Part shown: piece by piece, positions 8,665 to 17,903 of the stretch
How positions within the stretch are numbered: the stretch's first letter is position 1
Layout of the letters: every line of letters begins with the position of its first letter
NCBI RefSeq assembly: GCF_050699935.1
Contig: NZ_JBOHGB010000001.1
Coordinates: forward strand, 1-64,000
Length of the DNA stretch: 64,000 bases
Direction of reading: 5' to 3'
From: Actinophytocola sp050699935
GTDB lineage: Bacteria > Actinomycetota > Actinomycetes > Mycobacteriales > Pseudonocardiaceae
Notes under the pieces: model-generated
Told to the model about the DNA's origin: nothing
Seen by the model: the letters and a program-made list of their open reading frames with translations, nothing else
Databases searched by the model: none
Position numbers and translations under genes: made by a program

Positions 8665-9486
8665 GTACCACGGAAGTACCCGGAGGAGTTGCGTGTGCGG
8701 GCGACGCGTCTGGCGGTCGAGGCGAGGCGGGATCCGGCGTCGAGTAGTGGGGCGATCCGCCGGATCGCGGACCAGCTCGGGGTGCACCCTGAAGCGTTGC
8801 GGATGTGGGTGAAGCAGGCCGAGACTGACGAGGGGGTGCGGTCTCGGCGGATGCGGCCAGGATCGCGGAGTTGGAACGGGAGAACCGTGAGCTGCGGCGG
8901 GCGAACCAGATCCTGAAGTCAGCGGCGTCTTTCTTTGCAGCTGAGCTGGACCGTCCGTCGCGATGAAAGTCGAGTTCGTCGACTCCCAGCGGGATCAGCA
9001 CGGTGTCCAGCCGGTCCTGGCGGCGCTCAAGCAGACGCCTGCCGAGATCGCACCGTCGACCTACTACGCCGCCAAGGCGCGCCCGGAGCCCGCTCGCGCG
9101 GCGCGAGACCGGGAGCTGGTCGCGAAGATCGAGCAGGTGCAAGAGGACAACTACAGCGTCTACGGGGCGCGGAAGGGCTGGGCCGAGCTGAACCGGCAGG
9201 GTCTCGACGTGGCACGGTGCATGGTCGAACGGCTCATGCGCGAGACCGGGCTTCGCGGGCTGCTGCGGGACAAGTCCCCGCGCACCACCAAGCCAGCCGC
9301 CGAGACTGGTCGACCAGGTGATCTGGTCGAACGCGACTTCACCGCCACCGGTCCGAACGAGTTGTGGGTCGCGGACCTGACCTACGTCCGCGCCGCCGCC
9401 GGCTGGGGTCTACGCCGCGTTCATCCTGGACGTGTTCGCCCGCCTGACCGTCGGCTGGCAGGCCGCCACCAGCCTGCACACGCGAC
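8665..9486 (+). mobile_element. Degraded IS3-family element (orfA and 5' part of orfB)
   Basis: The orfA text is RKYPEELRVRATRLAVEARR, then IADQLGVHPEALRMWVKQAE and, after a frameshift, ARIAELERENRELRRANQIL: HTH plus the leucine-zipper end of IS3 OrfA. OrfB starts at 8963 (MKVEFVDSQRDQHGVQPV), has YGARKGWAELNRQG and the first catalytic Asp in ELWVADLTYVRA, then shifts frame (AAFILDVFARLTVGWQA). It ends near 9486 where an IS5-type transposase starts, so the second Asp and Glu of the DDE triad are missing. No inverted-repeat ends were recognised. Confidence 0.8.
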
Positions 9487-10183
9487 GTGCCCCGTGCGCT
9501 GGCCCAGTACCTTGGACGGCTCCTGCACGCCGAGCGTTGCCAGCGCGGTACCCGCACGAACAGCAGGGCGTTGACCTGCTTTCGGCAGGCGGTGTTCGGG
9601 TTGCGGTGGTTTCGGGAGGACCGGGATGTGCCCGAACGACGGTCTGACGCACCTCGTCTTGGACGGCAGGCTGTTCTCCACCGATCGGCTCGGCGAGAAG
9701 ACCACCAGCGTCAAGGGTGAGCAGATCGACGCCTGGTACTCCGGCAAGCACCGTGAGCCCGGCGGCAATGTCCAAGCCCTGATGGAGCCCACCGGATTCC
9801 CGCTTTGGCTCTCCGAGGTCGAACCGGGTTCGACCCATGACATCACCGCAGCCCGAGAGCACGTTCTCGGCGCCCTGTACTGGGCCTATTCCCATCTCGA
9901 CCTGCCCACATTGGCCGACGGCGGCTACGCCGGAGCCGGCATCGGCGTGCACACCCCGATCAAACAACCCGCTGGCAACCAAGAGTTCGATGTCGACAAC
10001 CACACCTACAACAGCTGCTCCGTGGGCTGCGCTGCCTGGGCGAACGCGCCTTTCGCACTACTCGTCGGCGGCTGGCACGCACTCGACCACATCACCACCA
10101 GCCCTCGCAAGATCGGCACCATCGTCAAAGCCGCGCTCGTACCCACCCATTTCGAACACGGACGACTGAACAAGAGTTGGTGA
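9487..10183 (+). pseudogene. IS5-type (DDE_Tnp_4) transposase with internal deletion
   Basis: The first part (9487-9625) reads LPRALAQYLGRLLHAERCQR-like text and ALTCFRQAVFGLRWFRED. The frame then jumps to 9626, where DGLTHLVLDGRLFSTDRLGE, AWYSGKHREPGGNVQALMEP, FPLWLSEVEPGSTHDITAAR, LPTLADGGYAGAGIGVHTPI and SPRKIGTIVKAALVPTHFEH complete the catalytic region and end. Catalytic Asp residues are visible in VLDGRLF and THDI. The HTH segment between the halves is deleted, so activity is unlikely, although codons 9626-10183 are still open. Confidence 0.82.
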
Positions 10184-10323
10184 GATCACCTCACTGAACA
10201 CCGCTTTGTCGGCAGTGCAACGGCTCGCATTGTCCTGGCAGCCCAACACACCCGGATCGGGAGCCTGGCCGGGCCGAGTGCTCCGCGGGGTCCGGGCAGA
10301 GTACTCACGCAAGGACACTTACG

Positions 10324-11808
10324 TCACCCACTACTGGCGTGCGCGACTCGTGCGTCCGGAATTCTCCAGCTCAGCCCGTCCGCAGCGGGAACCAGACCAT
10401 CGTCGAAAAGTGGCGTATCGTTCCCGTCTTCCGTCATGAGGCTTCGGCCCTCTCGGCCGCGCTCGCGGTTGACCCGAACGATGTCGTAGTCGTCTGAATC
10501 CGTACTCTCGGGCAGCTTCCCAGCTTCACCGTCACGGTCAGCGGCTTGTTGCACCATGTCCGCGAATGCCGCACCGACGGTGCCACGTTTCTCGAAGAAG
10601 TCGCTCGACGCGCTGGCGCCACCTGCCACCAAACGGACGAACGCGTGATTCGCCTGCTCGTCGGTGGCGAGAACCTTTCGTGCCTTCCAGTAGTAGGCGT
10701 CCCACTCCTGTTCCATGTCGTAGAAGGCGACAAGAAAGTCATAGAAGAGGCCGAACTCACGACGGTATCGGCGGTCGAACTCGCTCAGTGCCTGCTCGGA
10801 GGTGACCGTTCCCCGCAGAATGCTGTTCACGGTTCGCGCCGCGAGAACCCCGCCATATGTCGCCAGGTGAACACCTGAGGAAAACACCGGATCGATGAAA
10901 CACGCGGCGTCCCCGATGAGCAGCAAACCCGGCGCGTGCAGTTGCTCGTTGGAGTACGACCAGTCTTTTCGTGTGCGGACCTCGCCATACATACCATCGG
11001 TGACCCGCTTCGCTCCGGACAACAGATCACGTACCAAGGGCGCCTCCTGCGCGAAGCTTTCGAGAGCGGCGACGCGATCCTTGGCGATGGCGCCGGCCCG
11101 ACGCCGGTCGACCACCGCGCCGATACTGGTCAGCTCGTCACTCAACGGAATGAACCAGCACCAGCCGTCGCGGAACGCGGACGTGACGATGTTTCCGGAG
11201 TTCGGCGGGTCGACGCGTTTCGCACCGGAGTAGTAGCCGTAGACCGCGACATTCCTGAAGAATTCGGAATATATGCGCTTACCTGCGTAAGAGGCGAAGC
11301 GCGACGAGTTTCCCGAGGCATCGATGACGAACCGAGCTCGGATGGATACCTTCTCTCCCTCGTGCGCACGGGCGATCACACCGCGCAGCCCGCCGTCCTC
11401 GGAGGGAATGCCTTCCAGGGCTCGCCATCCCTCGCGGACATCGACGCCATTGGCCTGCGCGTTGCGCAACAGGATCTCGTCGAATCGAGCCCGTTCGACC
11501 TGAAACGCGTAGTCCGCGTTGCCCAGCGTCGCCATGGCGAAGGAGAATGTCCATGGCTCTTCCTGCTTACCCCATCGGAAAGTTCCGCCCCGCTTGCGCA
11601 CGAAACCGGCATCGTGCAGCTGATCCCACACGCCGAGGAGTCGGCACACTCCGTGAATCGTCGCCGGCAGCAAGGATTCCCCCACGGAATGCCGTGGGTG
11701 GAATTCCTTTTCGAGCAGGATTACTCGATGACCTGCTTTTGCCACCAATGTCGCGACCGTCGATCCCGCCGGCCCGCCGCCAACGACGACAACGTCTGCT
11801 TCCTCCAT
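10324..11808 (-). CDS. FAD-dependent halogenase, carrier-protein/glycopeptide (VhaA/BhaA-like) type
   Basis: A 494-residue flavoprotein. The dinucleotide motif GGGPAGSTVATLVAKAGHRV is at residues 10-29, followed by HSVGESLLPATIHGVCRLLG, RGGTFRWGKQEEPWTFSF and QVERARFDEILLRNA. The halogenase-type WxWxIP motif is present as GWCWFIPLSDELTSIGAVV, and the FAD motif as LLLIGDAACFIDPVFSSGVH. This order and wording closely follow the halogenases that chlorinate tyrosine on NRPS carrier proteins in vancomycin-class pathways, which are of similar length. No NRPS, carrier protein or flavin reductase is adjacent. The flavin reductase at 17387 could supply FADH2, but that is speculation. The gene is flanked by IS debris yet is uninterrupted. 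Confidence 0.88.
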   Translation of the reverse strand: MEEADVVVVGGGPAGSTVATLVAKAGHRVILLEKEFHPRHSVGESLLPATIHGVCRLLGVWDQLHDAGFVRKRGGTFRWGKQEEPWTFSFAMATLGNADYAFQVERARFDEILLRNAQANGVDVREGWRALEGIPSEDGGLRGVIARAHEGEKVSIRARFVIDASGNSSRFASYAGKRIYSEFFRNVAVYGYYSGAKRVDPPNSGNIVTSAFRDGWCWFIPLSDELTSIGAVVDRRRAGAIAKDRVAALESFAQEAPLVRDLLSGAKRVTDGMYGEVRTRKDWSYSNEQLHAPGLLLIGDAACFIDPVFSSGVHLATYGGVLAARTVNSILRGTVTSEQALSEFDRRYRREFGLFYDFLVAFYDMEQEWDAYYWKARKVLATDEQANHAFVRLVAGGASASSDFFEKRGTVGAAFADMVQQAADRDGEAGKLPESTDSDDYDIVRVNRERGREGRSLMTEDGNDTPLFDDGLVPAADGLSWRIPDARVAHASSG

Positions 11809-11947
11809 ATTTACTCCTCCACATCACATCGATAGTGCTCGATCCTGGAACGGCTGCGCCGCGGCCGAGAGCACTGACCCGGCGAAACTCGACAGTTCGG
11901 GTCAGCGTGCCGCCGTGGATATGCGACCGGGTACGGATCAGGTAGCT

Positions 11948-11990
11948 GCCTGACCAGTTCCCTCGTCGTCGCGTGGATCTGCGCCGGCTC
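11948..11990 (+). repeat. 43-bp direct repeat, copy 2
   Basis: Same sequence and orientation as the copy at 5686-5728 with one mismatch (T in place of C at the nineteenth base). On the minus strand it lies in a short non-initiating fragment, DADEPAQIHATTRELVRQ, upstream of the halogenase. Another frame of the same stretch reads IRTRSHIHGGTLTRTVEF. The fragment looks like the tail of a gene related to the lyase-like remnant at 5.6-6.4 kb. Confidence 0.8.
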
Positions 11991-12047
11991 GTCGGCATCC
12001 ACCCGGATGGCTCCCCGGATGGGGGATGGTTCCCGGCATGCCGCGCG

Positions 12048-12860
12048 TCACTCCTCGAGCAGGTCGGGCTGCTCCTTGGTGATCTCTTCGTACAGCAGCT
12101 GGAAGCTGAACCAGGCCACCTGCGAGTCGCCGAAACCGTCTTTCGCGGCGAGCGCCTGCGCATCGGTCATGGGCTTCGGCGTGCCGGCCGCCATCGACAG
12201 CAACTGCACCCGCGCGCAGCTGTCGAAGATGAAGAACCAGTGCACGGCCGCCTCGAGCGAGGTGCCGACGGTGATCAGACCGTGGTGGCGCAACAGGATC
12301 GCGCGCTTGTCGCCGAGTTTCTCGGCGATGTCCCGGCCCTGCTCGACCGTGATCGACGGGCCCTGGTAGTCGTCGTAGAGGACCTGGTCGTTGAAGAACG
12401 CCGCGGACTCCTGGTCGAGCGGGTCCAGCAGCTGGCTGAGTGCGCCGAGCGCCCTGGAGTGCGTCGTGTGCGCGTGCGCTGCGGCCTCGGCGTCAGCGCG
12501 CATTCCGTGGATCTGGGAGTGGATGACGAACGCGCTCGGGTTGACCGGATGCCGCCCGTCGACAACGTTGCCCTTCTCGTCGACACAGATGAGATCGCCG
12601 ACGGTCACCAGGCTGAACGAGACACCGAAGGGGTTCACCCAGAACTGGTCCAGATGTTCGGGATCGCGCACCGAGACGTGCCCAGAGATGCCCTCACCGA
12701 AACCGAACTTGCCGAACAGTCGTAAGGTCGCCGCCAGCCGTTGCTTGCGATGACGGCGTTCGTCTCGCACGTCGTCGAATATGGGTGCCTCCGGCATCGG
12801 CAGGCCGGTGTGGGTGTCGGCGAGATGGCTCTCACGCGCGTAACGCTCCACAGCGGACAT
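12048..12860 (-). CDS. Class II aldolase/adducin-family protein
   Basis: A 270-residue protein with the class II aldolase fold. FGFGEGISGHVSVRD carries the phosphate/substrate-loop SGHVS, and AAAHAHTTHSRALGALS and ILLRHHGLITVG supply the three zinc-binding histidines (HAH...H). A catalytic acidic residue would be in DQESAAFFND. Family members are fuculose-phosphate aldolases, decarboxylases or unassigned aldolases of aromatic or sugar metabolism. The start at 12860 follows the upstream FAD oxidoreductase stop by 40 bases, so the two form a likely operon. The substrate is not determinable. Confidence 0.9.
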   Translation of the reverse strand: MSAVERYARESHLADTHTGLPMPEAPIFDDVRDERRHRKQRLAATLRLFGKFGFGEGISGHVSVRDPEHLDQFWVNPFGVSFSLVTVGDLICVDEKGNVVDGRHPVNPSAFVIHSQIHGMRADAEAAAHAHTTHSRALGALSQLLDPLDQESAAFFNDQVLYDDYQGPSITVEQGRDIAEKLGDKRAILLRHHGLITVGTSLEAAVHWFFIFDSCARVQLLSMAAGTPKPMTDAQALAAKDGFGDSQVAWFSFQLLYEEITKEQPDLLEE

Positions 12861-12900
12861 TCGGTGTCCTCTCGTTGTCGGGCAGGGATGTCGGTACGTC

Positions 12901-14421
12901 TCATGCCGTGGCCCGCTGCGACCAGGCGGCGTTGTCGGAACGGATCGACCGCACTATGTCGATCGCGCGATCCACAAGGGACTCCATGCCGACCGTGAAG
13001 AAGATGCTGCCGATGGCGGGATCGCCGAGGGCGTAGAGCCGCGGCTGCGGTCGGGAGTCGACGACGAGCCGGCTGGTGGCGCGCTCGACGCGCAGGCCGC
13101 CGTGTGGGTGCGGTTCGGCCAGCCCGGCCGAGACCAGCGAGCTGACCAGCGACCGCGCTTCCTCGGAAACCTTGCGCTGCCGGCCATTGACCGCGCTGAC
13201 CACGATCCCGGTGCGGAAGTCGCAGTGCGTCGTCTCGATCATGAAGCCGTCTGCGGTGGTCTCGACGTTGTGCACCCCGGTGACCAGGCTGAGCTGGTCG
13301 GAGTCGATCAGCGACAGCAGCACGGCCGCGCTGCGTGGCGGCATGGGGCAGCACAGGCTCTCGAACTCGCGGTCGTAGCCCGCGAGGAAGCGGTCCTTCT
13401 CGAGTTCGGTGAGCAGTGGCCAGACATCCGGTCCTGCCTCGGGCACGGCCCGCTGCAGGATCCGCAGCGCGATGCTCGGCGAGTCCACCTCGCCGAGTTG
13501 CCTGCGCAGCCGAGCGACCGGAGCTTCCGTCGACACGTTGTCGAGCTCGCGTCGGATGGTCGAGGAGTGCTCTCCGGCATCGCGGAGCTCCATGTCCATG
13601 ATCGCGGCCAGGTCCGCGATGGTGACCGTCTCGTTCCTGGCGGCCATCGCACGGAATCGGCTTGGTTTGAAGTGCCGCAGCACATGCTGGACGCGCCGCT
13701 GCCGGACACTGGGGAGCACGCCTCTTCGGGACAACAACCGGATTCGTCCGCGGTGCCCGAGGTGAGTCAGCGCGAGCACCACGTCGACGGCGGTCAGCCC
13801 GCTGCCGATCACGGCGACGTCAGCCGCAGGATCGATGTGCGAGAGTTCCTGCACCGTCGGGTACGGGTCCTTGACGAAACCCTCGGCGCCGGTCAGCGAG
13901 TACGGGTCGGCCGGGCTGCCCGCGCCGACGCTGAGCACCGCGTAGTCCACCTCGTAGGTCGCGCCCCGCGCCGTGCGGAGGACGAGGCCGTCCACCGAGT
14001 GCGCGGCGGACTCGACCCGTTCGCGGACCAGTTCGGGCTCCCACCCGCGGCGCAGCAGCGTCAGCAGCGCGGTCCGCGCGGACTGCTCGAGGTAGTCGCC
14101 GAACACCGCGCGAGGGATGAACTGTGCGCCCGAGATGGGATCGGTGAAGGAAGCCTTTGCGCCGACCAAGCGTTCTCGGTTGGCGAGCCACCGGTAGAGG
14201 TGCTCGGAGTCGCCGGCACGAACCGACATGTCGTCCGGAACGGCGTTGACCCGAACCACATCGAGGTCGGGGCGGTACGGCCGACCTCGCCACAGGTGGT
14301 CGGACGCCTCGAACACCATGATCGTGCCTGCCGGTAAGTCCGGCTCCTCGGCGAGCGCGTCCAGGAGGCTGACGGCGGACGCGCCACCTCCGACGACGCC
14401 AATTCTTGGTTTCTGCAGCAT
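12901..14421 (-). CDS. FAD/NAD(P)-binding oxidoreductase (NAD_binding_9-like)
   Basis: About 506 residues from the ATG at 14421, chosen because IGVVGGGASAVSLLDALAEE starts six residues later; an upstream GTG-type extension would add 17 residues of His/Arg text. The FAD motif GGGASA is near the N-terminus, a WRGRPYRPDLDVVRVNAVPD segment follows, and there is a second dinucleotide motif VAVIGSGLTAVDVVLAL at mid-protein. A late LYALGDPAIGSIFFTVGMES is the second FAD contact. The family includes uncharacterised hydroxylases and FAD-NAD(P) proteins in secondary metabolism. It is paired with the class II aldolase. Confidence 0.82.
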   Translation of the reverse strand: MLQKPRIGVVGGGASAVSLLDALAEEPDLPAGTIMVFEASDHLWRGRPYRPDLDVVRVNAVPDDMSVRAGDSEHLYRWLANRERLVGAKASFTDPISGAQFIPRAVFGDYLEQSARTALLTLLRRGWEPELVRERVESAAHSVDGLVLRTARGATYEVDYAVLSVGAGSPADPYSLTGAEGFVKDPYPTVQELSHIDPAADVAVIGSGLTAVDVVLALTHLGHRGRIRLLSRRGVLPSVRQRRVQHVLRHFKPSRFRAMAARNETVTIADLAAIMDMELRDAGEHSSTIRRELDNVSTEAPVARLRRQLGEVDSPSIALRILQRAVPEAGPDVWPLLTELEKDRFLAGYDREFESLCCPMPPRSAAVLLSLIDSDQLSLVTGVHNVETTADGFMIETTHCDFRTGIVVSAVNGRQRKVSEEARSLVSSLVSAGLAEPHPHGGLRVERATSRLVVDSRPQPRLYALGDPAIGSIFFTVGMESLVDRAIDIVRSIRSDNAAWSQRATA

Positions 14422-14609
14422 CAGTCCGCCCTGATGTGTCGCATGCGGTCGTGAATGGGTTCGATGCGCCATGCAAGAGGCGGCAGGCGCATCACGGCAT
14501 GACCGAGAATGCTCACCCCGGATCCACCGCCGGGATTGTGACCGGTAGTATGTCCTGACCGTGAAAATTCCCTTTGGACTGGGAAGCTCGGGGTTGCTGA
14601 CGCTCCGGA

Positions 14610-15547
14610 ACCCATGATCGAAAGGCCATCCCTCAGGTGCGTTTGTTGCATGTCGCGGCCAAGACGCACGCGGCTGTCGATGACCCGAATCTCAGGTCGC
14701 ACGCCGGGCTTGTCCCGGCGGCGCGGCTGGCTGAGAACGCGTGCCTGGAGCCGGTCGCCGAGCAGGTGCACGTGGGCGCGAAGCCGGATCTGGCGATCGG
14801 CTCGCTGATCGCGGGATGATCGCCGGGGCGGACACCATTGACCGGATGGATGTGCTGGCCGACGGGGACACGCTGGCGTTCGTCGATGTGGACTCGGTCC
14901 GGCGGCGGGCGTTCGGTGCGACCAAACAGGACGCAGTGTTCGGGCACGCCAAGATCGCGTCGAAGTCGCTGCTGGTGCGCGGGTTGAACGCGCTGGCTGC
15001 GGCCGTGTCGACTCCGCTGGTCGCGGCCACCCGGCGGCCCGGCGGCGGCAACGCCGCATTCGCCCGGGAAGCCGGGGTGCCGGGCATGATCGTTGTGTGT
15101 GCTGACTCTGCTTGCTGCAACGGCGTTTGCTGCAACGGCGCGTTCGTCGCGGCCCGCCGCCGCGCGAATGCGCGCTTCTCGGTCACCGCGCGGATGGATC
15201 CCAAACGCGCCACCGGCTCGATCGTCGAGGTGCCCTACGCTGCGTTCGCGTCCAGACGTACGCACCGCACCGGTGGCCGTCTGATCGCGCGCCGTGTGAA
15301 GCGCCTGAACCGGAAGGCCGCGGCCCAGGGCCGCGGCAACGCAGTCGCCGATCAGGTCTTCGCCGACCTGATCGAGAGACCGCTGAACCATCTGCCCTCC
15401 AGCGAGTTCGACGTCAACGCCGCCTGGCCGCAGTTGGCGGGCACCGCGCAGACACGTGCCCGAGCGGTCGGCACCATGGCCTCAGCCCGCCACGCCGTGG
15501 CGCGCGGCGCCACCATCCACGCCGAGCTGATCCAGGTCGCGGACTGA
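14610..15547 (+). mobile_element. Degraded IS1380-family transposase
   Basis: The first piece, DDPNLRSHAGLVPAARLAE, and the following ARL...GSLIAGMIAGADTIDRMD are the N-terminal landmarks of IS1380 transposases. After a deletion, ADGDTLAFVDVDSVRRRAFG, AVFGHAKIASKSLLVRGLNA, GVPGMIVVCADSACCNG and ARFSVTARMDPK follow. Compared with intact members, the segments between DTIDRMD and ADGDTLAF and most of the C-terminus are gone. A small GC-rich duplication (CTGCAACGGCGTTTG) interrupts the second catalytic Asp region. No terminal repeats were recognised. Confidence 0.8.
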
Positions 15548-15751
15548 CCCACCCGCATCGGTCGGTGGATCAGGTTCGGCGCACTCGGCAGGGTACCGGC
15601 GGATTTGAGCGCCGCCTTGCGTATTCACGCAAGCATCTGGTGAATCAGCAACTTCCCCTACCAAAGACAGGTACGTCGCCGCCCGGTGACCAGTAGGGTC
15701 CGTGCGGTGGACCTGGACTTATGAGTATTTATCGCATCTAGGAGAAGCCAG

Positions 15752-16735
15752 ATGTCTGGTGCGGTGATCGAGCCGGCAGTGTTAGAGGTCGTCAGTACGG
15801 CGACGACCTCGCCAACTAACCGATTCGAGCAGTGGGAGCACCACGTTCAGGAGACCTGTGGGACGTTGCAGGTTCTCTATGACCGTGATCGTTTCGCGTG
15901 CGGTCGCATCGTCACCGCCACGCTCGCCGACCTCCATGTGTCGGTGATCTCGGCGGACCCGCACACCGTCGTCCGGCAGCCGCGCGCGACCGGTGGCGAG
16001 CCCGGCCATGTCTATGTCACGACACCGCTGCGCGGCTTCGCCATGGTGAGCCAGGACGACCATCAGGTGGCGGTTCCGCCCGGCGAGATCGTCACCTTCG
16101 ACAGCAGCCGGCCGTACACGCTCACGATGCCGGAGCCCTTTCGGATGGTCGCGGTTCGCGCCCAACATCACTCGCTCGGCCTGACACCGGACTCCACTCG
16201 CCGTCTCAAGACCAACTCCTGGTCGAGTCAGACCGGAATCGGCGCGCTGGCCAGCCGAACGTTGGCCGCGCTCGGACAGCACCTCACGGAGTTCGACGAG
16301 GCATCTTTCGAGCCACTGGGATCCGCCGTCGCCAGCCTCGTCACCACGCTGTTCACCGAACGCCTGCATTTCGCCGACGATCCGCGACTCGACAGGCGGA
16401 CGCTCATGGCGAGCATCTGCCGAACCGCGCGGGAGTGTCTCGCCGACAGTGAGCTCAACCCGGCCATGCTCGCCCGGCGGCACAGCATTTCGTTGCGCTC
16501 CCTGCAGATGCTCTTCGCCGAGCACGGCACCAGCCCGGCGAGGTGGATCCGCGACGAGCGGCTGCACCGGGTGCGCGCCGACCTGGCCAACCCGCGCCTC
16601 GCACACCTCACCGTCGCGATGATCGGGGAGCGCTGGGGCCTGGTCGACGCGTCCCAGGTCAGCCGGCTGTTCCGAGCGAAGTACGGTGTGTCGCCGAGCC
16701 AGTACCGCAAGAACCCGGCCGCCGCCAGGACCTGA
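15752..16735 (+). CDS. AraC-family transcription regulator (AraC_binding_2 type)
   Basis: A 327-residue regulator preceded by an AGGAGA ribosome site. The N-terminal half (about 20-190) has the cupin-like sensor features GHVYVTTPLRGFAMVSQDDH and FDSSRPYTLTMPEPFRMV. The C-terminal 100 residues hold the double HTH: LARRHSISLRSLQMLFAEHG, then WIRDERLHRVRADL, VAMIGERWGLVDASQVSRLF and YGVSPSQYRK. Homologues of this architecture activate two-component flavin monooxygenase operons for aromatic compounds (NphR-like), which fits the flavin-reductase operon 650 bp downstream. That link is inferred from position. Confidence 0.9.
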   Translation: MSGAVIEPAVLEVVSTATTSPTNRFEQWEHHVQETCGTLQVLYDRDRFACGRIVTATLADLHVSVISADPHTVVRQPRATGGEPGHVYVTTPLRGFAMVSQDDHQVAVPPGEIVTFDSSRPYTLTMPEPFRMVAVRAQHHSLGLTPDSTRRLKTNSWSSQTGIGALASRTLAALGQHLTEFDEASFEPLGSAVASLVTTLFTERLHFADDPRLDRRTLMASICRTARECLADSELNPAMLARRHSISLRSLQMLFAEHGTSPARWIRDERLHRVRADLANPRLAHLTVAMIGERWGLVDASQVSRLFRAKYGVSPSQYRKNPAAART

Positions 16736-16769
16736 GCGGCTACCGCGGCGCGTGCGGAGCCCCCGCTCT

Positions 16770-17246
16770 TCACTCCTCCCGATCATGTGGCGCCGGGTTG
16801 GTGCTGAACCTGCGCGGATCGAGCAGCACCGCGGCCCTGCGGTCGGCGAGCATCTCGCGGTCGTACCCATCGAGATCGGGGTGCCGGCCGCCGGCCGCGT
16901 GGTAGATGTCCCGCAGCAGTTGCGGCACACGGTCGGCGGGCATCCTGGGCAACGCGTCGTCCGGCCCGGCGATCTCGACCGGGCCGGCTACGGCGATCCA
17001 GTCCCAGCCGGATCGGAACACCAGGGTCGCGCGCGGGCGCTCCCGAAGGTTGCGGAGCTTGGCCGTGCCGCCGCGAGAGACGAGCGCGGCCACCGGCTTG
17101 CCGGTGACCGGGTGCGGCACGATGCCGGCGTTCACCACCGCGACGCTCGGGTCGCCGTCCGCGCGTGTGGTCACCAGTACCGCCAGCCAATCCTGGGTGG
17201 CAGCCAGCTCGGCTATCCGGCGCAAGCCGTCTTCGGTCGACATCAC
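16770..17246 (-). CDS. PPOX-class, probably F420-dependent, oxidoreductase
   Basis: A 158-residue split-barrel flavin/F420-binding protein. Landmarks are LAVLVTTRADGDPSVAVVNA, HPVTGKPVAALVSRGGTAKL with LRNLRERPRATLVF, WDWIAVAGPVEIAG, and the late YDREMLADRRAAVLLDPRRF with FSTNP at the end. The KLRNLRERPRATL-type segment is usual for F420-dependent members of the PNPOx-like family. Two adjacent ATG codons (17246, 17243) could start it. It is divergent from the flavin reductase and shares a 140-bp promoter region with it. It might reduce a metabolite of the neighbouring oxygenases, but the substrate is unknown. Confidence 0.85.
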   Translation of the reverse strand: MMSTEDGLRRIAELAATQDWLAVLVTTRADGDPSVAVVNAGIVPHPVTGKPVAALVSRGGTAKLRNLRERPRATLVFRSGWDWIAVAGPVEIAGPDDALPRMPADRVPQLLRDIYHAAGGRHPDLDGYDREMLADRRAAVLLDPRRFSTNPAPHDREE

Positions 17247-17264
17247 CGGGCGATTCCTCCGTTG

Positions 17265-17280
17265 TTGCGCGAATTCGCAA
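17265..17280. promoter_or_regulatory. Candidate operator in the PPOX/flavin-reductase divergent region
   Basis: The sequence TTGCGCGAATTCGCAA contains the dyad TTGCG-N6-CGCAA. A further half-site, TTGCGCG, follows at 17286-17292. It lies between divergent start codons at 17246 and 17387. A palindrome in this position is a plausible regulator site; which protein binds it cannot be told. Confidence 0.45.
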
Positions 17281-17386
17281 TACTCTTGCGCGTTCTGACC
17301 AGGACCTGCGCGGATGAATGGATACTATCTGCCCCATTTGAGATGGAGCAGCGGGGTCGGAGTGCCGAAATCGCCAGTACAGGAGA

Positions 17387-17875
17387 GTGGTGAACATCGA
17401 TCTGCGAGGAGCGATGCGCACTTTCGCCACCGGGGTGTGCGTGATGACCACCTATCTGGATGAAGCGACGGGCCGCCGGCACGACGGCCTCACGGTCAAT
17501 TCCCTGACCTCGGTCTCGCTCGATCCTCCGATGGTGTCCGTGTGCCTTCGGCACGACTCGGCTTTTCTTGCCGACCTGCTGAAGACGAAGGTCTGGGCGC
17601 TGTCGATTCTCGATGTCGGCGCGGCGGACATCGCCAGCGAGTTCGCGAAGAGCCGCGACGTGCGGGCGGCGGTGTTGCGCACCGTGTCGGCGACTCCCGG
17701 CAAACGCACCGGTGCGCTGGTCCTGGACTCGCCCGGCTGGCTGGAGTGCCGGCTGCAGACGCACCTCCCCGCCGGCGACCACGTCATCGCCATCGGGGAC
17801 GTGGTGGCGACCGGGACTCAGAAACGTCGGCCGCCGCTGGTCTTCCTGAACGGCGCATACCAGGCCATCACCTAG
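17387..17875 (+). CDS. Flavin reductase domain protein (small component of a flavin monooxygenase)
   Basis: A 162-residue flavin-reductase-like protein: FATGVCVMTTYLDEA, HDGLTVNSLTSVSLDPPMVS and VCLRHDSAFLADLLKTKVWA, the order seen in HpaC/HsaB-type reductases, ending LVFLNGAYQAI. It would use NAD(P)H to make free FADH2 or FMNH2 for a partner oxygenase. GTG at 17387 or 17390 may start it; AGGAG lies immediately upstream. It precedes the FAD-linked oxidase by 28 bases, and the acyl-CoA-dehydrogenase-type gene at 19344 is the likely oxygenase partner. Confidence 0.9.
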   Translation: MVNIDLRGAMRTFATGVCVMTTYLDEATGRRHDGLTVNSLTSVSLDPPMVSVCLRHDSAFLADLLKTKVWALSILDVGAADIASEFAKSRDVRAAVLRTVSATPGKRTGALVLDSPGWLECRLQTHLPAGDHVIAIGDVVATGTQKRRPPLVFLNGAYQAIT

Positions 17876-17903
17876 GACACGTCTGAACTGCGAGGTATCA
17901 GCC

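Noticed and set aside
9626..10183. An intact transposase gene
   Set aside because: The open frame lacks the N-terminal HTH half, which is in another frame upstream after a deletion.
14568..14585. TTCCC/GGGAA inverted repeat upstream of the FAD/NAD(P) gene as an operator
   Set aside because: Five-base arms are likely by chance and no regulator gene is adjacent.
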